This document shows, in pieces, positions 7,627-17,400 of a DNA stretch of 64,000 nucleotides. The DNA is from Streptomyces sp. McG3 (lineage in GTDB: Bacteria > Actinomycetota > Actinomycetes > Streptomycetales > Streptomycetaceae). The DNA lies in the NCBI RefSeq assembly GCF_018619185.1, contig NZ_JAAXYC010000005.1, forward strand, positions 1-64,000, written 5' to 3'. A program made the position numbers and the translations under genes. Under the pieces are notes generated by a model that was given only the letters and a program-made list of their open reading frames with translations, ran no database searches and had not been told where the DNA came from. Numbering within the stretch: the first letter of the stretch is position 1; each line of letters starts with the position of its first letter.

Positions 7627-8992
7627 AGAAGAGCTTGCCGGGGTTGAGGAGTCCGAGCGGGTCGAAGGCGGCCTTGACGGAGCGCTGCAGTTCGATGCCG
7701 GTCTCGCCCAGTTCGCGGGCGAGCCACTCCTTCTTGAGGACGCCGACGCCGTGTTCGCCGGTGATGGTCCCGCCCAGTTCGAGGCCGAGCGCCATGATGG
7801 CGTCGAAGGACTCGCGGGCCCGGCGGGACTCGTCGGGGTCGTGGTGGTCGAAGCAGACGACGGGGTGGGTGTTGCCGTCGCCCGCGTGGGCGCAGACGCC
7901 GATGGTGAGGTCGTACTCCTCGGCGATGGCCGCCGTGCCCGCGAGCATCGCGCCGAGCTGCGAGCGCGGTACGCAGACGTCGTCGATCATCGTGGCGGGC
8001 TTGACGGTCTCCAGTGCGGTGAGCGACATCCGGCGTGCCTGGAGGAGGAGTTCGGACTCCGCGGGATTGTCGGCGGGGACCACCTCGGTGGCCCCTGCGG
8101 CGGTGCACAGGGCTCCGACGGCGGCGAGGTCGGCGAGCGGGTCGGGGGTGTCGAAGGCGCAGAGCAGCAGGGCCTCGGTGGTCTCGGGCAGGCCCATGGA
8201 GGCCATGGCGTTGACGGCACGCACGGTCGTACGGTCCATCAGTTCGAGGAGTGACGGGGTGTGACCACGTTCCATGATCCGGCACACAGCGTCACAGGCG
8301 GCGGCTGCCGAGGGGAACTCGGCGGCGAGGACGAGCTGCTGGGGCGGCTGTGGTTTCAGCGCGAGGACGGCCTTGACGACGATTCCGAGGCTGCCCTCGG
8401 AGCCGACGAAGAGCCGGGTCAGATCGTATCCGGCGACGCCCTTGGCGGTGCGACGGCCGGTGGTCAGGAGCCGTCCGTCGGCGAGGACGACGTCCAGGCC
8501 CAGGACGTATTCGGCGGTGACCCCGTACTTCACGCAGCACAGGCCACCGGACGCGGTGCCGATGTTGCCGCCGATGGTGCACGTCTCCCAGCTGGAGGGG
8601 TCCGGCGGGTAGTACAGACCGTGTTCGTTCACCGCGCGTGACAGCACCGCGTTGACGACGCCCGGTTCGACGACGGCGATCCGGTCGACCGGGCTGATCT
8701 CCAGGATCCGGTCCATCTTCACCAGGGAGAGCACGACGCAGCCGTCCGAGGCGTTGGCCGCGCCGGACAGGCCGGTACGGGCGCCCTGCGGGACGACCGG
8801 GACGCGCAGCGCGGTGGCGGTGCGCATGACGTGCTGGACCTGCTCGACCGTGCGCGGGAGCACCACGACGGCCGGGGTGCCGGCCTCGCAGAAGCTCGCC
8901 ATGTCGTGGGCGTAGGACGCGGTGACGTCCGGATCGGTGATCAGCGCCTCGGGGGGCAGTCCCGCGCGCAGCCGTTCGAGGAGATCGCTCAT
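7625..8992 (-). CDS. FAD-linked oxidase, GlcD/D-lactate dehydrogenase family
   Basis: This is a flavoprotein that likely oxidises a 2-hydroxy acid such as glycolate or D-lactate. The N-terminal FAD-binding (PCMH-type) domain shows VVPQGARTGLSGAA, PPDPSSWETCTIGGNIGT and ASGGLCCVKYG at about residues 70-180. The C-terminal FAD-oxidase domain carries CAHAGDGNTHP and TGEHGVGVLKKEW, typical of the GlcD family. The length of 455 residues is normal. The ATG at 8992 is consistent with the family N-terminus (LLERLRAGLPPEALITDPD). It diverges from the TPR gene, with about 90 bases between. The substrate cannot be read from sequence. Confidence 0.9.
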   Translation of the reverse strand: MSDLLERLRAGLPPEALITDPDVTASYAHDMASFCEAGTPAVVVLPRTVEQVQHVMRTATALRVPVVPQGARTGLSGAANASDGCVVLSLVKMDRILEISPVDRIAVVEPGVVNAVLSRAVNEHGLYYPPDPSSWETCTIGGNIGTASGGLCCVKYGVTAEYVLGLDVVLADGRLLTTGRRTAKGVAGYDLTRLFVGSEGSLGIVVKAVLALKPQPPQQLVLAAEFPSAAAACDAVCRIMERGHTPSLLELMDRTTVRAVNAMASMGLPETTEALLLCAFDTPDPLADLAAVGALCTAAGATEVVPADNPAESELLLQARRMSLTALETVKPATMIDDVCVPRSQLGAMLAGTAAIAEEYDLTIGVCAHAGDGNTHPVVCFDHHDPDESRRARESFDAIMALGLELGGTITGEHGVGVLKKEWLARELGETGIELQRSVKAAFDPLGLLNPGKLF

Positions 8993-9083
8993 GATCCAAG
9001 CGTGTCACCCGGGGCCAATGGTGTGAACCCGTGGGCGGCGGCGATCCCAAGGAGCGGTGTGCTCGTATGACTGACGCACAGTG

Positions 9084-10751
9084 ATGGCCATGGATGTCAT
9101 GCCGCAGCAGGATCCGGAGTCCCGCCAGCCGCCCGAACCGTCCCCGCAGGACCCTTACGTGATGCCCGCCGAAGGCGCCACCGCCGTACCCCCGCCGCCG
9201 CCGACCCTGCGGACGACGTTGCGCCGGGCCGCGTTCGGCGCGGTCGCCGCCGGGGTGCTGCTGGCCGGGGCGCTGGTGGCGGTGGAGGACGGGGAGGGCG
9301 ACGGGCCGAAGGAGCCGGGGCCGGTCGAGCGGGCCGAGGCGGCGACGACCGCGGGCTCCCCCGCCTCGCTCTCGGACCTCACCGCGCTGATCGGGGACCG
9401 GCAGAAGTGGGTGGAGTCCCACCCGAAGGACGCCCCGTCCCTGGCGACGCTGGGCACGGCGTACGTGGAGTGGGCGCGGCGTTCGGCGGACACGACGTAC
9501 TACGCCCGCGCCGAGGAGACCCTGAAGCGTTCGCTGGCGGCGCGGGCGGGCGAGCGCGGGAACGGGGAGGCGTGGGTGGGTCTGGCGGCCCTGGCCAACG
9601 CCCGGCACGACTTCCTCGCGGCGAAGCGGTGGGGCGAGACGGTGAAGAGGCAGCAGCCGAAGGCCTGGAGCGTGTACCCGGTCCTCATCGACGCGTACAC
9701 CGGGCTCGGCGACCAGAAGGCGGCGACCGCGGCGACGGAGAAGTTCGGTGAGCTGCGCAAGGGTGTTCCGGCGCTGGCCCGCACCGCCGAGCTGTACCGG
9801 GGCCAGGGCTGGCGCGAGGACGCGCTGGCCACCGCCCGGGAGGCTGCCGACCGGGCGACGCAGCCCGCCGAGAAGGCCGAGGCGCTGCACCGGCTGGGCG
9901 AGCTGGCCTGGGAGCGGGGCGAACCGGAGGAGGCGGTGGCGCAGTTCGACGCGGCGCTGCGCACGGACGCCGGTCACCACGCCTCGCTGGCGGGCCGGGC
10001 CCGGGCCCTCGTGGCGCTGGAGCGCACCGACGAGGCGCTGGCGGCGTACCAGAGCGCGCTGGAGAAGCTCCCGCGCCCGGAGTACGCCCTGGAGCTGGGC
10101 GAGCTGTACGAGTCGCTGGGGCTGGACGGGGACGCCCGCACCCAGTACGCGGCGCTGCGGGAGATGGTGGCCGGGGCGAAGAAGGCCGGGGTCGACGAGT
10201 CCCTGGTGCTGGCCCGCTTCGAGGCCGACCACGGGGACCCGGACGCGGCGGTGGAGCTTTTGCGCGGCCAGTGGGCGAAGCAGCACCGCAGTGCGGCGGT
10301 GGCGGACGCGCTGGGCTGGGCGCTGCACCGGGCGGGCGAGTCCGAGGAGGGTCTGGAGTACGCGGAGCGGGCCGTCGGCACGGGTGTGCGGAACGCCTCG
10401 TACGCGTATCACCTGGGCGTGATCCAGCGGGAGCTGGAGGACTACGGTCCGGCGCGCCGGAATCTGGAGCAGGCCGTGCGCACCAACCCGGCCTTCTCGC
10501 CGCTCGCCGCGCCGCTGGCCCGGGAGGCGCTGGACGCGCTGGGTGAGCCGCCGCCGGGCGGGCCGGGCGACCTGCAGCCGCCGCCCGCTCCGGAGCCGAA
10601 ACCGGAGCCGAGGCGGGAGACGAGGCCCGAGGCTCCGGCCCCCTCGAATGCGGCCCCTTCCACGTCCCCGTCCCCGGCCCCGTCGAAGGCCGCGGCGAGC
10701 AGCCCGGCGGCCGGGAAGCCGGAGGCGGCCGAGGCGTCGAAGAGCCCCTGA
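9084..10751 (+). CDS. Membrane-anchored tetratricopeptide (TPR) protein
   Basis: A short cytoplasmic N-terminus leads to a membrane segment (AAFGAVAAGVLLAGALVAV, about residues 46-64). About 380 residues of helical repeats follow, with TPR-like motifs such as WVGLAALANARHDFLAAKRW, ALHRLGELAWERGEPEEAVAQF and ALGWALHRAGESEEGLEYAERA. A Pro/Ala/Lys-rich tail ends the protein. It is probably an extracytoplasmic scaffold. Starts at 9081 (GTG), 9084, 9090 and 9099 are all in frame. An AAGGAG at about 9048 is closer to a five-codon frame (9067-9081) whose TGA overlaps the ATG at 9084, so translational coupling is possible. Confidence 0.82.
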   Translation: MAMDVMPQQDPESRQPPEPSPQDPYVMPAEGATAVPPPPPTLRTTLRRAAFGAVAAGVLLAGALVAVEDGEGDGPKEPGPVERAEAATTAGSPASLSDLTALIGDRQKWVESHPKDAPSLATLGTAYVEWARRSADTTYYARAEETLKRSLAARAGERGNGEAWVGLAALANARHDFLAAKRWGETVKRQQPKAWSVYPVLIDAYTGLGDQKAATAATEKFGELRKGVPALARTAELYRGQGWREDALATAREAADRATQPAEKAEALHRLGELAWERGEPEEAVAQFDAALRTDAGHHASLAGRARALVALERTDEALAAYQSALEKLPRPEYALELGELYESLGLDGDARTQYAALREMVAGAKKAGVDESLVLARFEADHGDPDAAVELLRGQWAKQHRSAAVADALGWALHRAGESEEGLEYAERAVGTGVRNASYAYHLGVIQRELEDYGPARRNLEQAVRTNPAFSPLAAPLAREALDALGEPPPGGPGDLQPPPAPEPKPEPRRETRPEAPAPSNAAPSTSPSPAPSKAAASSPAAGKPEAAEASKSP

Positions 10752-10773
10752 CACGGTGCCGTGAACGACGTGG

Positions 10774-10812
10774 GCCGCCGCGGTCCGGGGTACTGCCCCG
10801 GACCGCGGCGGC
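10774..10812. terminator. Bidirectional terminator between the TPR gene and hppD
   Basis: A perfect 17-pair GC-rich stem (10774-10790 with 10796-10812) with a 5-base loop lies between the converging stop codons. No U-tract follows, as is usual in Streptomyces. Confidence 0.85.
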
Positions 10813-10823
10813 GTTCCGCGTGG

Positions 10824-12072
<1,249 letters not shown>

Positions 12073-12131
12073 CCAGTGGATCGCCATGATGGCCGGACTA
12101 TCTGTACAGGGTGACCATCAGAGGCAGGCTC

Positions 12132-12605
12132 ATGGCGATCGATCATCTGGACGGGCGGCTCATCGTGCTCCTGGCGCGCGAACCACGGATCGGCGTCCTC
12201 GAGGCGTCCCGGCGGCTCGGGGTGGCGCGCGGGACCGTGCAGGCGCGGCTGGACCGTCTTCAGTCGAACGGCGTCATCCGGGGATTCGGCCCCGACGTGG
12301 ATCCGGCGGCGCTCGGCTACCCGGTCACCGCGTTCGCCACGCTGGAGATCAAACAGGGCCAAGGGGTCGACGTACGCGCCCATTTGGGCGGCGTGCCGGA
12401 AGTGCTGGAGCTGCACACCACCACCGGGCACGGCGACATGTTCTGCCGCCTGGTCGCCCGTTCCAACGCCGATCTCCAGCGGGTGATCGACCGGGTTGTC
12501 GGATTTGATGGCATTGTCCGGGCCTCCACGGCGATCGTCATGGAGAACCCGGTTCCGCTGCGGATCATCCCGTTGGTGGAACAGGCGGCCGAGGACACCG
12601 ACTGA
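12132..12605 (+). CDS. Lrp/AsnC-family transcriptional regulator
   Basis: The N-terminal helix-turn-helix covers residues 3-55 (LDGRLIVLLAREPRIGVLEASRRLG, then VARGTVQARLDRLQSNGVIRGF). A C-terminal RAM ligand-binding domain follows (VTAFATLEI to AIVMENPVPLRIIPLVE). The length of 157 residues is typical. The ATG at 12132 is chosen because the domain starts there; a GTG at 12111 gives seven more residues. It diverges from hppD and probably regulates tyrosine or phenylalanine catabolism. The betaine transporter genes follow 41 bases downstream in the same direction, so read-through is possible. Confidence 0.92.
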   Translation: MAIDHLDGRLIVLLAREPRIGVLEASRRLGVARGTVQARLDRLQSNGVIRGFGPDVDPAALGYPVTAFATLEIKQGQGVDVRAHLGGVPEVLELHTTTGHGDMFCRLVARSNADLQRVIDRVVGFDGIVRASTAIVMENPVPLRIIPLVEQAAEDTD

Positions 12606-12646
12606 GCGACGGGCTCGGGAGGTCACCCGATCCGAAGGAGCGCCGT

Positions 12647-13294
12647 GTGAGCTTCTGGGAGTATCTGAACACCCGCCACCAGCAGCTCCTCACGGATGCG
12701 TTCCAGCACGTCAGCGCGGTCTTCCAGTGCATGGTCATCGCCACCGTGCTGGGCGTGGTCATCGGCGTGGTGAGCTACCGCAGCGGCTGGGGCGGCTCGC
12801 TCGCCATCACCTCCACGGCCACGATCCTCACCATCCCCTCGCTCGCCGCGATCGGCCTGCTGATCCCGCTGGTCGGCCTCGGCGTCGCGCCGACCGTGAT
12901 CACCCTGACGCTGTACGGGCTGCTGCCGATCGTCCGGAACTCCATCGTCGGGCTGCGGGGCGTCGATCCGTCGCTGGTCGACGCGGCGACGGGCATCGGG
13001 ATGTCGCGGCTGGCCCGGCTGTGCCGGGTGGAGCTGCCGCTCGCCTGGCCGCCGATCCTGACCGGGATCCGGGTGTCCACCCAGATGCTGATGGGCATCG
13101 CCGCCATCGCCGCGTACGCCTCCGGGCCCGGCCTCGGCAACGAGATCTTCCGGGGCATCGCCTCGCTGGGCAGCGCCAACGCGATCAACCAGGTCCTCGC
13201 GGGCACGCTCGGCATCGTCGTCCTCGCCCTGCTCTTCGACGCCGCGTACGTCCTGCTGGGACGGCTGACCATCCCGAGGGGGATCCGTGCCTGA
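12647..13294 (+). CDS. Glycine betaine/carnitine/choline ABC transporter permease (OpuCB-like)
   Basis: This is one of two inner-membrane permeases of an osmoprotectant importer. Five to six hydrophobic segments are visible. The EAA-like loop that contacts the ATPase reads VDAATGIGMSRLARLCRVELPLAWPP in two parts near residues 112-137. The length of 215 residues matches the OpuCB/ProW-like family. The GTG start at 12647 follows GAAGGAG. It overlaps the ATPase start by 8 bases, which indicates translational coupling. Confidence 0.92.
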   Translation: MSFWEYLNTRHQQLLTDAFQHVSAVFQCMVIATVLGVVIGVVSYRSGWGGSLAITSTATILTIPSLAAIGLLIPLVGLGVAPTVITLTLYGLLPIVRNSIVGLRGVDPSLVDAATGIGMSRLARLCRVELPLAWPPILTGIRVSTQMLMGIAAIAAYASGPGLGNEIFRGIASLGSANAINQVLAGTLGIVVLALLFDAAYVLLGRLTIPRGIRA

Positions 13295-14558
13295 GACCGA
13301 GACCGACACCGGGGCCGCCACCGCGGGCGGGACCGCCGCCACCTCCGGGGCCACCATCCAGCTGGAGAACCTCACCAAGAGCTATCCGGGCAACCCGAAC
13401 CCGGCCGTCGAGAACGTCTCGATGGAGATCAGGGCGGGCGAGACGGTGATCTTCGTCGGCCCGTCCGGCTGCGGGAAGTCCACCACCCTGAAGATGATCA
13501 ACCGGCTGATCGAGCCGTCGTCGGGCCGGATCCGGATCGACGACGAGGACGTCACCGACATCGACCCGGTGAAGCTGCGCCGCAAGATCGGGTACGCCAT
13601 CCAGTCCTCCGGCCTCTTCCCGCACATGACGGTCGCGGACAACATCGCCCTGGTCCCGAAGATGGTCGGCTGGTCCAAGTCCCGGGTGAAGGACCGGGTG
13701 GAGGAGATGCTCGACCTGGTGGGCCTGGACCCGCGCGAGTTCCACGGCCGCTATCCGCGCCAGCTCTCCGGCGGGCAGCAGCAGCGGGTGGGGGTGGCGC
13801 GGGCGCTGGCAGCCGACCCTCCCGTCCTGCTGATGGACGAGCCGTTCGGGGCGGTCGACCCGATCACCCGCGACCACCTCCAGGACGAGCTGATCCGGCT
13901 CCAGCACGAGCTGCACAAGACGATCGTGTTCGTCACCCACGACTTCGACGAGGCGATCAAGCTCGGCGACCGGATCGCGGTGCTGCGGGAGCGCTCGCAC
14001 ATCGCGCAGTTCGACACCCCCGAGGCGATCCTGACCAACCCGACGGACGACTTCGTCTCGGGTTTCGTGGGGGCGGGCGCGGCCCTGAAGCGGCTGAACC
14101 TGACCCGCGTACGGGATGTGGGCATCGCGGACTTCCCGACGGTGACGGTCGAGGACCCGCTCCAGTCGATCTTCAACAAGCTGCGCAGCGGCCCGCACAA
14201 CGAGCTGCTGATGCTGGACCGCCGCAACCGTCCGTACAAGTGGCTGCGGCGCGGCGACCTGATGCGGGCGCGCGGTTCGCTGGCGCGGGCCGGGCAGCTG
14301 GTGCACGACACGGTGACCCGGGACGCCACGCTGCACGACGCGCTGGAGGCGGTCCTCACCGACAGCGGGGGCCGGGTCGCGGTGACCGGGCGGCGCGGCG
14401 AGTTCATCGGGGTCGTCGACATGAAGACGCTGATGGACAACGTGCAGGAGCTGCTGGAGGCCGACCGGCTGACGGCGATGGAGCACCAGCACGAGCTGGA
14501 GGAGCTGCGGGTCCACCAGACGGAGCAGGAGCTGGAGGGGGGTGGCGACGGCCGATGA
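13287..14558 (+). CDS. Glycine betaine ABC transporter ATP-binding protein with CBS domain (OpuCA/ProV-like)
   Basis: This is the ATPase that drives osmolyte uptake. Walker A is GPSGCGKST at about residues 58-66, the signature is LSGGQQQR near 160 and Walker B is LLMDEP near 181. The ABC domain begins after a Thr/Ala-rich N-terminal stretch of about 25 residues. A C-terminal CBS-type region spans about residues 280-390; CBS pairs in OpuA-type ATPases sense ionic strength. It overlaps the upstream permease by 8 bases and the downstream permease by ATGA. The substrate could be betaine, choline or carnitine. Confidence 0.93.
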   Translation: MPETETDTGAATAGGTAATSGATIQLENLTKSYPGNPNPAVENVSMEIRAGETVIFVGPSGCGKSTTLKMINRLIEPSSGRIRIDDEDVTDIDPVKLRRKIGYAIQSSGLFPHMTVADNIALVPKMVGWSKSRVKDRVEEMLDLVGLDPREFHGRYPRQLSGGQQQRVGVARALAADPPVLLMDEPFGAVDPITRDHLQDELIRLQHELHKTIVFVTHDFDEAIKLGDRIAVLRERSHIAQFDTPEAILTNPTDDFVSGFVGAGAALKRLNLTRVRDVGIADFPTVTVEDPLQSIFNKLRSGPHNELLMLDRRNRPYKWLRRGDLMRARGSLARAGQLVHDTVTRDATLHDALEAVLTDSGGRVAVTGRRGEFIGVVDMKTLMDNVQELLEADRLTAMEHQHELEELRVHQTEQELEGGGDGR

Positions 14559-15424
14559 GTCCCAGCCATCCGTCCGGCTCCGGCAAGGGCCCGGCCACCC
14601 CCACCCGCCCGCCGGGCGAGCACGACGTCAAGGGCCACGCGTTCCACGACGAGGAGAGCGACCCCTCCCCCGGACCGGCCGCACCGGAGCGCCGGTTCAC
14701 CTGGCGGAAGCTGGTGGTCCTGCCGGCGGTGCTCGTCGTCATCGTGGTCATCACCTACGTCTGGATCACCAACATCCATCTGGACTCGATCGCGGAGAAC
14801 TCGCTGAGCGGCGGCAACGTGCAGCTGCGCTGGTGGCAGCACGTGCGGCTGACGGCGATCTCCACGCTCTGGGTGCTGATCATCGCGATCCCGCTGGGCA
14901 TCGCCCTGACCCGGCGGCGGCTGCGGAAGGCGGCCCCGGCGTTCACCGCGCTGGCCAACATCGGGCAGGCGACGCCCGCGATCGGTCTGCTGGCGCTGCT
15001 GGTGATCTGGCTGGGCATCGGCCCGCGGACCGCGATCATCGGCATCGTGATCTACGCGGTGCTGCCGGTGCTCTCCAACACGGTGGCGGGTTTGCGGGCG
15101 ATCGAGCCGAACATGATCGAGGCGGCGCGCGGGATGGGGATGTCGGGCCGGGGTGTCCTGATGAAGGTGGAGCTGCCGCTCGCGGTGCCGTTGATCCTGG
15201 CCGGGGTGCGTACGGCACTGGTCCTGAACGTCGGCACGGCGACGCTGGCGACGTTCGGCGGGGGCGGCGGACTGGGCGACCTGATCACGTCGGGGATCCA
15301 GACGCAGCGGATGCCGGTGCTGATCATCGGCTCGGTGCTGACGGTAGTGCTGGCCCTGCTGGTGGACTGGCTGGCCTCGCTGGCCGAACTGGCGCTGACG
15401 CCGCGCGGGCTGGAGGAGCGATGA
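14555..15424 (+). CDS. Second glycine betaine ABC transporter permease
   Basis: This permease has a polar N-terminal extension of about 45 residues (Ser/Pro/His-rich). The first membrane segment is LVVLPAVLVVIVVITYVW and five more follow. The coupling loop reads IEAARGMGMSGRGVLMKVELPLAVP. The length of 289 residues is longer than the first permease. The ATG at 14555 overlaps the ATPase stop as ATGA, and the stop overlaps the binding-protein start in the same way. Two permeases with one ATPase match the OpuC layout. Confidence 0.92.
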   Translation: MSPSHPSGSGKGPATPTRPPGEHDVKGHAFHDEESDPSPGPAAPERRFTWRKLVVLPAVLVVIVVITYVWITNIHLDSIAENSLSGGNVQLRWWQHVRLTAISTLWVLIIAIPLGIALTRRRLRKAAPAFTALANIGQATPAIGLLALLVIWLGIGPRTAIIGIVIYAVLPVLSNTVAGLRAIEPNMIEAARGMGMSGRGVLMKVELPLAVPLILAGVRTALVLNVGTATLATFGGGGGLGDLITSGIQTQRMPVLIIGSVLTVVLALLVDWLASLAELALTPRGLEER

Positions 15425-16425
15425 GGAGGACGGCGTACGTTCCCCGGCGCGGGGCCTTCACGGTCGGCGGCACGGCCCTGTCCCTCACGCTGGCACTGAC
15501 GCTGGGCGGCTGCGGGCTCAAGAGCGGTTCGCCGATGGTGGACGACGTGTCGCCGGGGTCGGTAGGGCAGGGCGAGCCGCTCAAGGGCGCGTCGCTGACC
15601 GTGACGTCGAAGAACTTCAGCGAGAACATCATCCTGGGCCAGATGACCGGCCTGGTGTTCAAGGCGGCCGGGGCGGAGGTCCTGGACCGGACGAACCTGC
15701 CGGGTTCGATCAGCGCCCGCGAGGCCATCATCAACGGCGACGCCGACGCCCAGTGGGACTACACGGGCACCGGCTGGATCACCTTCCTCGGCCACGCGGA
15801 CCCCATCGTCGACCCGAGGAAGCAGTACGAGGCGGTGCGGGACGAGGACCGGGGCAACGGGGTGGTCTGGCTGCCGCCGGCGCCGCTCGACAACACGTAC
15901 GCGCTCGCCATCAGCAAGAAGAACAACGCGAAGTACCGGCTGAAGACCCTCTCGGACGTGGCGGCCCTGGTGAAGAAGGACCCGGGCGCGGTGACGATCT
16001 GCGTGGAGAACGAGTTCGCCTCCCGCGACGACGGGCTGCCCGGCATGGAGAAGCGGTACGGGATGAGGATCCCGGCGGGCAACATCCAGAAGATGGACGC
16101 CGGGATCATCTACACCCAGGTCTCCGGGTCCGACTCCTGCCTGCTGGGCGAGGTGTTCACCACCGACGGCCGGATCAAGGCGATGAACCTGGACGTCCTG
16201 GAGGACGACAAGGACTTCTTCCCCAACTACAACGCCTCCCCGGTCATCCACGAGGCGACCTTCGAGAAGTACCCGGTGATCGCGGAGCTGCTGGACCCGC
16301 TGGCGAGGAAGCTGACGACCGAGGTCGCGCAGACGCTGAACGCCAAGGTGGACGTCGAGGGCGAGGACCCGCACGAGGTCGCCAAGGACTGGCTGGTGGC
16401 GGAGGGGTTCATCGAGGAGGAGTGA
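15421..16425 (+). CDS. Glycine betaine-binding lipoprotein (OpuCC-like)
   Basis: This is the extracellular substrate-binding component. The signal peptide ends in the lipobox LGGC at about residue 30, so the mature protein is lipid-anchored. The binding fold starts at LTVTSKNFSENIILGQM and carries the aromatic-rich segments DYTGTGWITFLG and PAPLDNTYALAI, typical of quaternary-ammonium binding proteins. The 334-residue length fits. It is the last gene of the four-gene operon. No clear terminator was found before the next gene's operator 20-60 bases downstream. Confidence 0.93.
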   Translation: MRRTAYVPRRGAFTVGGTALSLTLALTLGGCGLKSGSPMVDDVSPGSVGQGEPLKGASLTVTSKNFSENIILGQMTGLVFKAAGAEVLDRTNLPGSISAREAIINGDADAQWDYTGTGWITFLGHADPIVDPRKQYEAVRDEDRGNGVVWLPPAPLDNTYALAISKKNNAKYRLKTLSDVAALVKKDPGAVTICVENEFASRDDGLPGMEKRYGMRIPAGNIQKMDAGIIYTQVSGSDSCLLGEVFTTDGRIKAMNLDVLEDDKDFFPNYNASPVIHEATFEKYPVIAELLDPLARKLTTEVAQTLNAKVDVEGEDPHEVAKDWLVAEGFIEEE

Positions 16426-16441
16426 GTTGTCCGGGGTGCGC

Positions 16442-16486
16442 TGCAAAGACCTCGTTGCAAAAAAGCCTTGCAAAGCACTCTTTGCA
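16442..16486. promoter_or_regulatory. Cluster of TGCAAAG half-sites upstream of a winged-helix regulator
   Basis: The half-site tgcaaag occurs at 16442-16448 and 16469-16475, tgcaaaa at 16456-16462 and the inverted ctttgca at 16480-16486. The last pair forms a perfect 7-base palindrome with a 4-base spacer. The A-rich sites stand out in GC-rich DNA and end 16 bases before the regulator start, as expected for autoregulation. Confidence 0.65.
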
Positions 16487-16502
16487 TCTCTACTGTCGAG
16501 AC

Positions 16503-17120
16503 ATGCCGGAGAACGAGCACACCCCCCACCCCTACCGCCATGACGGAACCGACCGCAGGATCCACAACGTCGACGCCCGTACGCTGCGCGCCGTCGCGCA
16601 CCCCCTGCGGATTCGCCTGCTGAAGGCGCTGCGCGATTTCGGCCCCGCCACCGCTTCCCAACTCGGCGAAAGGCTGGGCGAGTCCAGCGGTGCGACCAGC
16701 TACCACCTGCGCCAGCTGGCGGAGAGCGGGCTGGTCGAGGACGCTCCGGAGCTGGGCAAGGGCCGCGAGCGCTGGTGGCGGTCGGTGCACGACGGCTCGA
16801 TGTTCGAGACCACGGACTTCCGGAGGCATGCCGACCCGGAGGTGCGCGGGGCCATCGACTTCGTCCTGCACGAGACGGCCACGTCGCACGCCCAGGAACT
16901 GAATACCTGGCTGGGCACCGTGGACGACTGGCCGGAGGAGTGGCAGCGCAGCTGGGACATGAGTGACTTCACGATCCGCCTCACCCCGGAACTCGCCATG
17001 GAGATGTCCCGGAAGGTCCACGAACTGATGGAGAGCTACCGGGGCGCCGTCCCCGACGACACCGAGGGATCGGCCGTCGTCCGGACCCACCTGCACGCCT
17101 TCCCGCGCCTCTCCGAATGA
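16503..17120 (+). CDS. ArsR-like winged-helix transcriptional regulator
   Basis: The N-terminal winged helix spans about residues 20-95 (TLRAVAHPLRIRLLKALRDFG, then ATSYHLRQLAESGLVE). A C-terminal helical region of about 100 residues follows and may sense a ligand. The length of 205 residues is typical of Streptomyces HTH_20 proteins found next to MFS exporters. No ArsR metal-binding ELCVC motif is seen, so the signal is probably an organic compound. The ATG at 16503 follows the operator cluster. The downstream small gene and MFS gene are the likely targets. Confidence 0.9.
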   Translation: MPENEHTPHPYRHDGTDRRIHNVDARTLRAVAHPLRIRLLKALRDFGPATASQLGERLGESSGATSYHLRQLAESGLVEDAPELGKGRERWWRSVHDGSMFETTDFRRHADPEVRGAIDFVLHETATSHAQELNTWLGTVDDWPEEWQRSWDMSDFTIRLTPELAMEMSRKVHELMESYRGAVPDDTEGSAVVRTHLHAFPRLSE

Positions 17121-17163
17121 GCGCCGTGCCGCCAACAGCCCACCACTTGAGGGGAATCCACTT

Positions 17164-17358
17164 ATGCACGCCGACGTCCACCACCTCCTGCACGCCGCCC
17201 GAGCATCCGAACTCCAGTGCGAGGCAACGGCGTTCCGTCTTCCCCGCACCAGCCTGCGCACCCGGGTCGGCTGGACCCTGGTCGAGGTGGGGCTGCGCCT
17301 GACCACTCAGAGCCGGGAGGCGACCGCGCCCCGCACCGCCGCCTTCCATCCGGCGTAG
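17164..17358 (+). CDS. Small hypothetical protein, 64 aa
   Basis: The frame lies between the regulator and the MFS gene on the same strand. GAGGGG lies 8-13 bases before the ATG. The product begins MHADVHHLLHAARASELQ and contains RTSLRTRVGWTLVEVGLRL, which may be a short amphipathic helix. No known motif is seen. The tight spacing (43 bases before, 42 after) suggests a real operon member, but coding character is modest. Confidence 0.55.
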   Translation: MHADVHHLLHAARASELQCEATAFRLPRTSLRTRVGWTLVEVGLRLTTQSREATAPRTAAFHPA

Positions 17359-17400
17359 CCGTCGACTCGGCCCAACCATCGACTCGGGGGAGACAGAACC

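Noticed and set aside
14542-16425. A 627-codon plus-strand frame that seems to fuse permease and binding protein
   Set aside because: Its first half reads the permease gene in the wrong frame; only the part from 15421 is the real lipoprotein.
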